Below, in pieces: positions 45,602-56,381 of a stretch of 64,000 bases of DNA. The stretch is from contig JANTQA010000008.1 in the NCBI GenBank assembly GCA_027625915.1, forward strand, positions 1,423,001 through 1,487,000, read 5' to 3'. The position numbers were made by a program, and so were the translations under genes. The DNA is from Anaeramoeba flamelloides. Its lineage: Eukaryota > Metamonada > Anaeramoebidae. The notes below the pieces were generated by a model. The model made no database searches. It saw nothing but the letters and a program-made list of their open reading frames with translations, and was not told the origin of the DNA. Numbering within the stretch: the first letter of the stretch is position 1; each line of letters opens with the position of its first letter.

Positions 45602-47131
45602 ATGTCGAATGATCCTTCGGGTTTGGAAATTAAAATAAACAAAAAGACCGGAAAAGGCTCTAAAATGAATTTCGAAAAAGAAGAAAAAGAAAAAGAAAAA
45701 GAAAACGAAAAAGAAAATGATAAAGAAGAAAAAACAAAAAACACCAAAAACAAGAAAGAACTAAAACCAAAAGACACCAATGATAAGGAAAAATTGAAGA
45801 TCAAAACAAATGAAAACAAAAAACCAAACAAATCCGAATTGAGTTCTGAAAAAAACAAGAACATTCTCAGGCTGAAACCAAAAACACCAAGAAGGTTGGA
45901 TAGTAAACAAAGAAAAACGATCAGGATACTCAACCAAAAAATCATTGAAGGCGAACAACAGAACACACAACTTCGCAGTGAAATTTCCGGCTACGAAAAG
46001 TCCATTCGGAATATGAACAGCGGTGTTGTTCAAATGGAACAAAACAAAAATTTATTGACAAAAAGGAAAAAACAATTACAAGAGATCTTAAATTTGATAA
46101 AGCCAACCAAAAAGAATTTCAAAAGGAATGAAAAACAGCGATCTAATAATGGCAACGAAAATGAAGATGAAGATGAAAACGAAAAGGAAAACGAACACGA
46201 AAATGAAAATGGTGAAAAAAGTAACTCTTACAGCAAGAAAACCAAAAAATTAAAAAAAACCAACCAACAAACGAATTACCCGACAAACAAAAGAAAGGAA
46301 GAGGAGTCCGATTTCTTTATGGAAATCAATTACGAAATTAACATTGTAACGAACAAACAATTAAAAGAAAAATACCAAAAATATAACGATTTAAAGGATT
46401 CAATCAAAAAAAAGACAATTGAATTGGAGCAATTGGATAGCAATTTTTTGATCAAATCAAAGGAGTTCAAAAAGAAATTGACACAAAAGCAAATTGAAAA
46501 AGAGCAATTAGAAAAAAAAGTCCTGAAGGATCAAAGAGATATCAACCTCTTAGACTCCCGATTTGGAGAAGTCACTGGAAGGAACAGAGAGCTACTTTAC
46601 GAGTCTGAGAAATTAAACAAGCAGTTGAGTGCGTTCACGGAAAAGAAGGAAAGGACGCAATCACAGATCTCGAATTTATTAGAGCAAGTGACCATCATCG
46701 ACGAACAGAACCGAGCGATGGATGAAAGAGTGACAAACCTTGCGAAGCAACTTTTGCTTTTAGATTTGCAAATCTCTGCCTACGTCATTGACAGCCAAGT
46801 CTTTAATGTAGAATTTTACTCCAAAAAAAACAAAAAATCAAAGCCCGCTCGCATCGCCTTTGAAAAGGATATCCATTCAAATATATTGCTAATCGTAAAA
46901 TCCGAAAAGAAAAAAAAAAAGCCCACATTCTTTTTTAGAGATCTCATCGAAAATGTTCTAGACGTAGGCCTGGACCCGAACAGCGAAAACAATTTTTTCA
47001 TAAAGTTAATTGATAACCATGTATTATATTTTTCAAGTAAAGAAAGAAAATTGATAGTCAAGGCAATAAATGTTAATTTTGCGGTCAATTCAAAGTGTCA
47101 ATCACTTCGAAATATACAATCAATGAAATAA
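45602..47131 (+). CDS. Coiled-coil protein with K/E-rich N-terminus, unknown function
   Basis: A single exon of 509 aa from ATG to TAA. Residues ~1-95 are low-complexity Lys/Glu/Asn. Two heptad-rich segments follow, at about 96-160 (ILNQKIIEGEQQNTQLRSEI) and 250-395 (LEKKVLKDQRDINLL; LLEQVTIIDEQNRAMDE). They are separated by an acidic E/N/D linker and probably form a long parallel coiled coil. The last ~100 residues are globular, with alternating strands (ARIAFEKDIHSNILLIVKSE; FIKLIDNHVLYFSSKERKL). This suggests a PH-like domain, which is inference. I cannot assign a family. A structural, cytoskeletal or tethering role would fit the architecture but is not shown. Confidence 0.82.
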   Translation: MSNDPSGLEIKINKKTGKGSKMNFEKEEKEKEKENEKENDKEEKTKNTKNKKELKPKDTNDKEKLKIKTNENKKPNKSELSSEKNKNILRLKPKTPRRLDSKQRKTIRILNQKIIEGEQQNTQLRSEISGYEKSIRNMNSGVVQMEQNKNLLTKRKKQLQEILNLIKPTKKNFKRNEKQRSNNGNENEDEDENEKENEHENENGEKSNSYSKKTKKLKKTNQQTNYPTNKRKEEESDFFMEINYEINIVTNKQLKEKYQKYNDLKDSIKKKTIELEQLDSNFLIKSKEFKKKLTQKQIEKEQLEKKVLKDQRDINLLDSRFGEVTGRNRELLYESEKLNKQLSAFTEKKERTQSQISNLLEQVTIIDEQNRAMDERVTNLAKQLLLLDLQISAYVIDSQVFNVEFYSKKNKKSKPARIAFEKDIHSNILLIVKSEKKKKKPTFFFRDLIENVLDVGLDPNSENNFFIKLIDNHVLYFSSKERKLIVKAINVNFAVNSKCQSLRNIQSMK

Positions 47132-47629
47132 TTATTTTTGATTTTTTATTTTTAATTTTTTAAATTTTTATAATTATTGATGAATTTTTAGTTAGCTAAT
47201 TTAATTTTATTAAAACTAACTAATTTTTATTCATTTATGTCTATTTTTTTGTTGAAATTATTTTTAAATTAATCTCGAGCATAGATAATAAAATTCTCTA
47301 TTTATTTTTAATTTTACATCATAGAAACATATTTTAGTGTTGTAAACCGTAATTTTTTAATAATATATTTTATTTTATATTAGGGGATATTTTATCGAAA
47401 TGTAAATAAAGAAATTGTAAGGCCACTTTTGGACGAAATTATATAAAATTCAATATAAACTTTGATCTTACATTTATTTATTTATTGTAGAGAAGGAGAA
47501 ATATGGAGAAATTTATCAAGATAAAAAAACAAAAAATAAATAAAATAAACACTTTCCCTACCAAATTTCCAAGTTGTAATAGATTAATTATATGTTTTAA
47601 AGCGTTTGAAAAAAATATTATGAAGAAAA
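47132..47629. other. 3' flank of the coiled-coil gene
   Basis: T-rich with no support for a gene. A 100-codon frame begins at 47503, but its second half is translated repeat H sequence, so it is not called. Confidence 0.3.
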
Positions 47630-48118
47630 CAATTTATTTTCGAAATTTCGAATTTGAAATCATTTTTTTCACATTTTTTATCACATTTTTACGAATTTTT
47701 TCGAGTTTTTTTTTTTTGATAACTTATTTCATTGGTAATTTTTTTTTATGTATTACAAGATTGATAGGAATTAGACCAAAATGTGCGATTCTAATGTTAA
47801 TATAAGAGAGAAAAGATTTGTAGAGAAAAATCTATTTAGTTCTTCTTGGATTTTTATTTGGATCTTCGATTGAAGATCAAAATGTATATTATTATTATTA
47901 TGTATGCCTAAATTAGAATTTTTATTTTTCATTTTTTATGAAAATCTCTTGATTTATTAGTTTTATTTCAGACAGATATCAACTATTCTTTGATGTTTTA
48001 GAATTCTGTTTAATTCTTATTTGTAATTCATATTTCATTGATAAAATATAATTGATATTAGAAAAAACATTATCTTTTGGATGGCATTTGACTGAAATAA
48101 AGTTTAAATAAAAATTTT
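47630..48118. repeat. Dispersed repeat H, copy 1
   Basis: Collinear with 59395-60050: TTTTTTCACATTTTTTATCA, GTGCGATTCTAATGTTA, GATATCAACTATTCTTTGAT, and CTGAAATAAAGTTTAAATAA at the right end. A piece also appears inverted near 15460-15550 (CAAAGAATAGTTGATATCCA). Class unknown. Confidence 0.5.
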
Positions 48119-48134
48119 TTGCGAACCCAAAAAT

Positions 48135-48357
48135 CTAAATTTATTCTTTAACACTTACCAAACTATTAATCTGACAATCTTCAATTCGGATTTTGAAAAA
48201 ATAAAAATAAATTGTCAAAAATTGTCATTTTGAATAACTCTTAAATACCTTAAAAAACACTAGACCGATCAGATAAGAACTAAATAATAAGTCAATACAC
48301 TCTATAAAAGATATTTTTTTTTCAAATTTAAGGGATTGTAAACCTTAAGATTTAGTT
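48135..48357. mobile_element. One-armed remnant of the TTAA foldback element
   Basis: Matches the right arm of 44815-45375: ATTTATTCTTTAACACTTAC, TTCAATTCGGATTTTG, CTCTTAAATACCTT, ending GGGATTGTAAACCTTAA. The left arm is missing. Confidence 0.5.
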
Positions 48358-49964
48358 ATTCATTAATGATTCAAAATAATCATATTAAAAAGTTGTTTTG
48401 ATGGGTTGTAAGTTTAATTTTTAGGTTTTAAAAAAGCATTTTGGGAAAATTTACAATTTCTTTGTTGGTTTTTTGTTCTTGATTTTTTTATTCAATAAAA
48501 AGAAAAAATTGATTATCAAAATCTTCTTGAAATAAAAAAGAAATTATATTATATGTCCGTACGACCCAAAAAACACTAAAAATTGAAAACTGATCAAATA
48601 CCTTTCATAAAAAAAATTAAAAAAACAAAATGAAAAAATAAAAATAAATAAAGTTTCAATATAACTTTTTCTTGAAAACATTTTACGCCAAAACGATTGA
48701 ATTCAAAGTTGAAATTATGTATATTTTTATATACAACATCTTATTCTAACCCATTTACGAAAACAAATTCTAAATTATGGAAATTTTATTTTCACCAAAG
48801 GGGACTAATTTGGTCTGCAAATGTTTTTTTTATTATCAAATGGTAAAATTAACAAAAAAGTTATTTAAAAACGAACAACTCTCTGGAAAAGTATTCTAAT
48901 TTAATATATTGGCTTATTTTTTGATTTCAAAATTATCTCAACCCTAATTTTTCAAAAAAAAAAATAAAAAAGTGCACAGTAATTTCATATATTATTTTCG
49001 ATATTCAAAAGTTGAGAGTGCTTTGATTCTAAAAAAAAAATATCCCTGTGGTTAATTGAATTATGTTATAAAGCTCGATTTCGAAAAATATTAATCAGAA
49101 AAAAATAGTGCTTAATTTTATTAAAGACATATACAAGTTCCAAAATAAATATTGTAATTATTTTTGAAAACAAGTATAATTTGTATACTGGGTTATTTTA
49201 TAACTCAGGGTTTATTTTTAAAGTGTTTCATTGTTAACTTCCTGTACAGGCAATTAGATTTCATTCTTCTTTAAATAAATATTTTTTTATAAATTTGAAA
49301 ATATGTTTGGATTTTGAACTTTTGATCAAAAATCAGAAAAATGGATCAAACTTTTTTAAACAATAATTCTATTCCTGAAAATAGACTTTAAATCAGTTTT
49401 GGAGTTGTAATAATCAGACTTTTTACTTCATCTTTCAAATACGAGATTGGGAAATATTTTTAGAATTTTCTTTTTAATTTATTAGGGAGATTTTTTTATG
49501 TCGCTTAGCCCCTTAAGGTAGTCAATGATCATATTGTTCTTTATAAAAAATTTTAAATTCCCAAATTGAAATAATCAGTAATATCAAAAAGAAATTCTAT
49601 TTTTTGTAAAGTAGATTAAATTAAAGAGTCTAGTTTCTTATTAAAAATAAAATCACTTTTCAAATTCTGGGATCCTTTTGACATATTTCTGTTGAACAAT
49701 TTTTGAGAATCTGGTACCAAGAAAGAAATTGTTCTCTGTCCTTAGGAATAAAAATTTATTCTTATATTATCTTTTGAACAAGATAATACAATTTCTTTTC
49801 TAAAGAGAAATATTGATTTTTTTCTTATTTCAACTAAGGTTTTTCACTTCCTTAAACAGAAATTTCACATAATTTTATTCTATTCCCTTTTAGATACAAT
49901 AAAAATAACAACTTTTAAGTAAATCATTTTTTTAAACAAAAAAGTTAAATGCAGGCTTATTGTG
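48358..49964. other. Upstream region of the LRR-PP2C gene
   Basis: AT-rich sequence without an ORF or recognised repeat. The ~60 bp before ATG at 49965 are A-rich. Confidence 0.3.
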
Positions 49965-52900
49965 ATGGGAAACGACATTAAAGTAAATACAAAATCCAAA
50001 GTGTTATTTCTCTCTGGAAGAAATTTAAAAAGCATTCCTCAGTCTCTCTCGCAATGCAGCGAATTAACACATCTAAATTTATCAAACAACCAAATCAAAA
50101 CGATTCCAAAAAAAATCTCCAAATTGAAATTATTAAAAAACTTGACTTTATCTTTAAACCGCCTAAGAACACTCCCAAATAACATCTATTTGTTGCAAAC
50201 AGTGACAAGTCTTAATCTGTCTTTAAATTACTTGAAGGATCTTTCGCCACGAATTGGGACATTAACAAGTTTACAATCATTGGACCTACGAGGAAATGAT
50301 CTTGTCTCGTTGCCTCAAGCGATCGGAGAACTTAAGAATTTAAAAAACCTTGATCTTGCTAAAAATAAGTTGAAAACTGTACCTTTAGGGATCCAAGGTT
50401 GTACCAATCTGAACGAACTGTACCTTGAAGAAAACCAGCTTATAGAACTCCCCAAAGGATTTGGATCCTCTTTGAAGAATCTCCGCTCTCTTCAGCTTTC
50501 TTTTAACAATTTTGAAATTTTCCCTTCAAAAGAAAGCTTGAAGGGCTTGGTTGGTTTACAATATTTAAATCTCAGCGGCTGCAAATTAAAGGAAATTGGA
50601 GGATCTGTCTCCAAATTAAAATCAATCAACAAAATTATTGCAAGAATGAATAGAATCACGACAATATCACCCAAAATTGGGAAACTGACAACTTTAGAAA
50701 GTCTAATTTTACAACACAATTGCTTACAAACCCTTCCCGATGAAATAATGAACCTGTCTAATAATTTAAAATCTTTCGATCTTTTTTATAATAATTTTAC
50801 ACAATTTCCCATTCAATTATTTTCGTTCAAGGTCTTAAATGAAATTTTAATAGATGGAAATAAAATCAAACAATTTACTTCTTTACCAAAATTTTGTAAA
50901 AATCAAATAAAGAAGAAATTAAAAAGTTTTAACAAGAACGAGAATGAAAATGAAAGAGATCAAGATCAAGATGAAGATGAAAAAGAAATAGAAAAGGAAA
51001 AGGAAAAGGAAGACGAAAAAGAAATCGAAAATGTAAAAGGAAAAGAAAAGGAAGATGAAAAAGAAGATGAAAAAGAAAAAGAAAAAGAAAAAGAAGAAGA
51101 AAAAGAAAAAGAACATGAAAAAACTGAGAATATACAAGAATTAGAATTCAATATGATTTGTGAATTTGATATTGGCAAAAATAATTTAAAAAAATTACCA
51201 GATGATATCTTTTTATTAACACCAAGAATGATCAGATTATTTTTGCATGAAAACAAATTAAAAAAATTACCGAGTAGCATTCAATATTTAGATCGAGTGA
51301 TAACATTGTTTGCAAAAACAAATAAGATTAAAACCATCCCAAAAGAAATTAATAAAATGAGCAATTTATTAGAAATAAACTTGATGAACAATTTGATTGG
51401 GCGTGTACCCGTTGAGCTATATCAATGCCAAAGGCTAGTCAAATTAAATTTATCAAACAATTTGTTAACAGAACTTCCCAAGGGCATGTACCAATTGCAC
51501 ACACTTGATTATTTAAATTTATCATCAAACAAGTTTACAAAGTTCCCCTCTACTGTGCTGACTCTACCACTGTTAAGAACTTTATCCATTGGATCAAATG
51601 AAATCAAAGCTATACCAGATATCATCAACGAATTAAAGTTTTTAAAGGAACTGAATGCATCGAGTAATAAGCTATATTTTATCCCATCTGGGCTGGGGTA
51701 TCTAAAGAATTTTACAACATTATATTTCTCCGATAATAAAATTTCTCAAATCCCAGAATTATTTTGGAAATTAAGAGCGCCAGCGAATTATGGGCTACGT
51801 ATTGATCTGTCTCATAACCGATTAAAGACATTTGACGAAAGATGGAAACTACTGAATCTTGAAGAATTAGATCTCAGTCATAATCAAATTAAAGCCATTG
51901 ATCCCAAAATACTCTCGAAATTCTCTCGGGTTCTTGAAACATTTAAAATATCGCATAATAATATTAAAGATTTGGATTTAATGGAGTTCGCATATTTGAA
52001 ACATTTGAAAATGTTGCATTACGAAGGCAACCAATTAACAAAAAGCTTTGAAGAATTTGTTTGCCAATTTAAAAAGTTTTCACGAAAATTTATAAATAAA
52101 TTTTCTCATCTGCAACAAATGATTATTCCACAATACGTCCCACTGACACATTCACACGAAGTTTTAAAAAGAAAATTCAGTTTACCGAAAAAATATCGCT
52201 TCAATTTCGGCTATAGTGAAATGCAGGGCGTCAGGCCTGAACAGGAAGACTCATTAGCCATTCAAAACGATATGAAACACGATATTCATTGCTTTGCTGT
52301 TTTTGATGGACACGGCGGATGGCAAACTTCAAATTTTGTTGCAGATACACTCGATCAGATTCTTTTTTCAAAATTAGTCAATAACATTCCTTTTACATTA
52401 GACGAAAAGGGTGACCAAAAATTGAAATTAATCATTGATGACACTTTCATTAATATGAATAAAACCTTGAAGAAACTGGGCTATGATGATTCCGGTTCGA
52501 CTGCCTGCATTGGCTTGATAATTAAAAATACTCTGTATACAGTTAACCTGGGCGACTCTCGCTCAGTTTTGGTGAAATTGGATAGTGAAACGGTACCTGT
52601 AACCAAGGACCATAAGCCCACAGACCGCTCTGAACTTGACCGGATTTGTGAACTTGGCGGTACAATATCAGACACTGGCAGAATAAATGGAGGAATCGCC
52701 GTTTCTCGCTCCTTTGGAGATATTATGTATCAACCCTATGTTAGTTGCGAACCAACAATAAAACGATACTCTTTATCAGAAAAAAGTGATAAATTTTTAG
52801 TAGTTTGTTGCGATGGCGTTTATGACGTCTTATCAAATCAAGAAGTTGGTGACATCGTTTATAAGAACTATTTAAACGGAAACAAAAATTTAAATAACAT

Positions 52901-53363
52901 CGCAGCACAAATTAGAAATGCTTCCTATTCAAGAGGATCGTTCGACAATATTTCAGTTGTTGTAATTGATTTGTTTCCAAAAAGCCGTTTGCAAAACAAA
53001 GAAAAGACACAAATTAAAGAAATAGATGAAGAAATGGAAATGGAAATTGCCAATGAAGAGAGAATACAATTTGGCAAACCAGAAAATCCTAATGAAGAAG
53101 AAAGCGAAAATGTTGGTGATCAGGAAAAGGAAGATGAAAAGGAGAAGAAAGGTGATAAAGTAAAAAAGGAGGATAAGAAAAATGAGAATGTAAAGGAAAA
53201 TGAAAATGAAAATAAAAATGAGGAAAAAGGAAAAGTAACAGGGAAAGAAAAGGAAAAGGAAAATGAAAAGGAAAATAAAAATAAGGGATATAATTATGAA
53301 AAAGAATCAGAACCGGTAAAGGGGAAGAAAAAAAAAGGAAATAAAGAAGGAAAAAGGAAATGA
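49965..53363 (+). CDS. Leucine-rich-repeat PP2C (PPM) protein phosphatase
   Basis: A single exon of 1,132 aa from ATG at 49965 (an in-frame GTG just before it is not used). Residues ~10-320 and ~390-700 are leucine-rich repeats of the L-x2-L-x-L-x2-N-x-L-x-x-L/I-P type (for example LTHLNLSNNQIKTIPKKI). They are separated by a ~63-residue K/E/D insert (~322-385). The PPM phosphatase domain spans ~746-1002 with all metal ligands: RPEQEDS, FDGHGG, DSGSTA, NLGDSR, GGTISDTGRINGGIAVSRSF followed by GD, CCDGVYDVLSNQE and GSFDNISV. The tail is again K/E/N-rich. LRR plus PP2C is the arrangement of PHLPP and of many protist LRR phosphatases. The LRR arc would select substrates while the PPM domain dephosphorylates Ser/Thr with Mn/Mg. 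No PH domain, RAS-association domain or cyclase is visible. Function is established for the domains, substrates unknown. Confidence 0.95.
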   Translation: MGNDIKVNTKSKVLFLSGRNLKSIPQSLSQCSELTHLNLSNNQIKTIPKKISKLKLLKNLTLSLNRLRTLPNNIYLLQTVTSLNLSLNYLKDLSPRIGTLTSLQSLDLRGNDLVSLPQAIGELKNLKNLDLAKNKLKTVPLGIQGCTNLNELYLEENQLIELPKGFGSSLKNLRSLQLSFNNFEIFPSKESLKGLVGLQYLNLSGCKLKEIGGSVSKLKSINKIIARMNRITTISPKIGKLTTLESLILQHNCLQTLPDEIMNLSNNLKSFDLFYNNFTQFPIQLFSFKVLNEILIDGNKIKQFTSLPKFCKNQIKKKLKSFNKNENENERDQDQDEDEKEIEKEKEKEDEKEIENVKGKEKEDEKEDEKEKEKEKEEEKEKEHEKTENIQELEFNMICEFDIGKNNLKKLPDDIFLLTPRMIRLFLHENKLKKLPSSIQYLDRVITLFAKTNKIKTIPKEINKMSNLLEINLMNNLIGRVPVELYQCQRLVKLNLSNNLLTELPKGMYQLHTLDYLNLSSNKFTKFPSTVLTLPLLRTLSIGSNEIKAIPDIINELKFLKELNASSNKLYFIPSGLGYLKNFTTLYFSDNKISQIPELFWKLRAPANYGLRIDLSHNRLKTFDERWKLLNLEELDLSHNQIKAIDPKILSKFSRVLETFKISHNNIKDLDLMEFAYLKHLKMLHYEGNQLTKSFEEFVCQFKKFSRKFINKFSHLQQMIIPQYVPLTHSHEVLKRKFSLPKKYRFNFGYSEMQGVRPEQEDSLAIQNDMKHDIHCFAVFDGHGGWQTSNFVADTLDQILFSKLVNNIPFTLDEKGDQKLKLIIDDTFINMNKTLKKLGYDDSGSTACIGLIIKNTLYTVNLGDSRSVLVKLDSETVPVTKDHKPTDRSELDRICELGGTISDTGRINGGIAVSRSFGDIMYQPYVSCEPTIKRYSLSEKSDKFLVVCCDGVYDVLSNQEVGDIVYKNYLNGNKNLNNIAAQIRNASYSRGSFDNISVVVIDLFPKSRLQNKEKTQIKEIDEEMEMEIANEERIQFGKPENPNEEESENVGDQEKEDEKEKKGDKVKKEDKKNENVKENENENKNEEKGKVTGKEKEKENEKENKNKGYNYEKESEPVKGKKKKGNKEGKRK

Positions 53364-54894
53364 AGATGAAAATAAAACATAATGAATATCAGAAATGCCA
53401 GCAATCAGTAATGAATGTGTGGTTTTATTAAGATTAAAATGAAATGGAATAAATATTTTTTTTTTTTTTTTTTTTTAATCTTTTCTTTCATTTTTTTATT
53501 TATTTAAACGAGTTTTCGATGACAACATCGAATATCACAATATTAGTAATTAATTCCCAATAATATTAAAAAAATCAAGATTAGTCCTACTTTATGTAGA
53601 AAAATCATAAAATCCTGATATTCCACATTATCATGATAAAATAAAAACCCCAATAAAAAGAAAAGTATTTTTTTAAAATCACCTTACAAAAAATCATCAT
53701 GCCTTTTACAAAAATTTTTAGACTTTTACAATATTTTTCCCATTTCGAAATGTTAAAAAATGTTTGAAAGGGGTTTTAGAGTTTCTTCAAGTATTTAAAA
53801 GGTATAGAAGACCTAAAGCTTTTATAAATTCATCCGATTTTTTATATGTGAAAAAAAAAATCTTGTCTTTTCATTTTTTTTTTTACAAAATATAAAATAT
53901 TCAGTGAATTTTATGATCAAACAAAATAATAATCCATTTCAACAATATAATTGGATGTGTAATAGATATGTGTTTTTTTTCAAATGATGTTATTCCCTTC
54001 ACAAGTTAAATATGTAAAAAGAAGAAGGAGTAATTTTTTTTCTTATAAGTGATTGATCAAAAAAACCTTTAAGCTCTAAATGTATTTTATATACAATACC
54101 AAGATATGAGAAGACAGAAGAAGAAGAATAAAAAGAACAAAAAAAAAAGTCCAAAAAATTTCAATAATTGGTGATAATGTAGCAATTTGTTGTGAAATCT
54201 TTTCAAAAGTTATCCATCTTCTTTCTGCTTTTATAAAATAAAGAAAATATTTTAACAAAAGAAAATATTCTTTAAAGAACAGATAAAGGATTGCTTACTT
54301 TAGAAATATTTTTTTATTTAAGGCAATTTATAAAACGATATACAATTTAAATATTTATTTACCGTTATTTATTACTGTTTTTGATTTAAAGGATAGACAG
54401 TTTGACCAACCAAATAAAATGAAAATACAATAAAACTCTTTGATCTGGTCCTTGATTGAACCAAGTATCTTTTTTGTTGTTTTTTAAAAGAATAATTTGT
54501 TTTTAACATACTCTATTTTTTTTGATCAAAAATATTGTTTTTTTAAAAAAATATTCTTGAATTAGCCTGAAAATTCATCAACTATTATATCGTAATTACT
54601 TTTTTATAAGAGTGATTTTGACCTTTATCACGATTTTATATAATAATAGTGATTTAATATACTATCGCGATAATATGGAATATCAAGATTTTCTCTAATA
54701 TCATGATTTGATATAGATAATCACGATTTTTGAAACTTTATCGATGACTTGACAAAGATATCCCCATATCCTCCATTATTTCAACATAGAAATACTAAAT
54801 TTATTTCTTAATTGCAAAAGAAAAAATATAACAAAAATTATATTCTCAAAAAACCAAAATATAAATGCATTCACTATTTAAAGTTCAAATTTTA
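53364..54894. other. 3' flank of LRR-PP2C and intergenic
   Basis: A T-run at about 53457-53476 follows the stop. 54586-54740 holds several degenerate copies of an ATATCACGATTT-like motif. No ORF is recognised. Confidence 0.35.
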
Positions 54895-55215
54895 AAAATA
54901 AGGCAAGTAACTTATTTCATTTGATCTATATTTGATAACATATTCAGTTCTCGTTATAAAAAATAAATTATGGTGGTGATTTAGAAAATTTTATCAATAT
55001 TAAAAAAAAAAAAACAATAATCAACCAATTCAAGTTTTAATGTACAAAAAAAACTTTTAAATTAAGTTCATTATTACCTTTTTTAATATTTCTTGCCTCT
55101 CATTTATTTCTTAAATTTATTTCTCTTTTTCTTGTCTTCATTCAAAATAATCTTTTTTCTATTTCATTTCATTTAAATAAAAATAATCCCGTTAAGGTTA
55201 TAATCTTACCTTCAT
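54895..55215. repeat. Dispersed repeat G, copy 2
   Basis: Collinear with 12530-12840 and, like it, followed shortly by a palindromic hairpin. Confidence 0.5.
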
Positions 55216-55302
55216 AATAGCTAGAATAAAAAAAAAACTTGAAAAATAAATTTTAACCTTTCAAAAGGTACCATCAAATCCAAAAAATTACCCCAGTATT
55301 TC

Positions 55303-55380
55303 GAACTTTTCCAAAATTCAAAAGAAGAGAGAAAAATCTTTGATTTTACTGAATTCTTTTAACTTCATGAAAAGCTAACC
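55303..55380. repeat. Palindromic hairpin family copy
   Basis: Arm one is AACTTTTCCAAAATTCAAAA then GAAGAGAGAAAAATC. Arm two is GATTTTACTGAATTCTTTTA then ACTTCATGAAAAGCT. A weaker relative lies at 55548-55618. Confidence 0.6.
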
Positions 55381-55624
55381 ATGTTTTTTTTTTAATTTTT
55401 GAAATAAAAAGAAAAGTGTTAAAATTTTTTTATTTCATAAAATCGAATAATACCGAACAATGATTTTCTTAAGGTTTTTGATTTTATTTATAAAATCAAT
55501 TGATTTTCCAAATAAACAGAAAACTCAAAAAAATAGAATGGATCCCTTCCCGAATTCAAAAGAATAAAGTTCATTCAAAGAATATTCTATATTCATTTAA
55601 ATTCTAGAAAAAATTAGTACTTTA

Positions 55625-55689
55625 TTTTTTTAATTGGAAAATCAAAAGAAAATTAAATAAATTTTCTTTTGATTTTCCAATTAAAAAAA
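55625..55689. repeat. Near-perfect 30 bp inverted repeat (hairpin)
   Basis: The left arm TTTAATTGGAAAATCAAAAG plus AAAATT and its exact mirror AATTTTCTTTTGATTTTCCA plus ATTAAA are separated by about 6 bases. It is A/T-rich and followed by an (AAT)n run at 55733-55757. No flanking gene end lies nearby, so it is unlikely to be a gene terminator. Confidence 0.8.
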
Positions 55690-55846
55690 ATCTATGGGCC
55701 AAAATGTACTAATATTTTGGCTAAACACTCTGTAATAATAATAATAATAATAATAATTCTAATAATAATTACTTTTTTTTTAATAACCAATATTTTTCAA
55801 AATAAACATTTGACCTTAGTCAAAATGAATGTTTGACTAAATAAAC

Positions 55847-56381
55847 CCCATTCCAAAAATTTGTACACACCTGAAATCAAAAATGTGTAAAATATAAAAA
55901 CTCAATTTATTATATTTTTCCAAACTTAATATACAACCACATTTAGATAACACATTATTATTTTTTTTTATAAGTAATCATTTTTATCCAAATCAAAGTA
56001 AAAAATGTAAAACTCAAAAATAGAAAATCTGTGTGTTCAAGATAATGAAATAAATTGAAAAAAAATTGTATTGATAAATTTGTTGAAATTCCATCAACAA
56101 TTGCTGATCGATCAAATGATAATATACCATTAACTAATTGTATGTTATTTTCCAATTTAACAAACTCAATACTAATCTTCTATCAACCATTGAAAAAAAA
56201 ATATCAATCTAACGAAACAAATTACGTAACTGGAAAACAGGAAATGAAAACAAAACCAAAAAGACAAAAAAAGATTTAGTATTTTATAAAATCAAAATTA
56301 TTTCCAAATTGAATGTAAAGAATGGTATTGTTATTCTTTCAACTATTTAAACGGTGTCCAAAATTTTGAAATTTAGTTTAG
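55847..56381. mobile_element. Family A inverted-repeat element, copy 4
   Basis: Starts AAACCCCATTCCAAAAATTT then GTACACACC. It ends GTGTCCAAAATTTTGAAATT. The minus strand keeps a 65-codon frame containing LVNGILSFDRSAIVDGISTN, the same stretch seen degraded in copies 1 and 2. Confidence 0.65.

Noticed and set aside
47503-47805. 100-codon plus frame starting with ATG
   Set aside because: Its second half is translated repeat H, which also occurs without an open frame at 59395.
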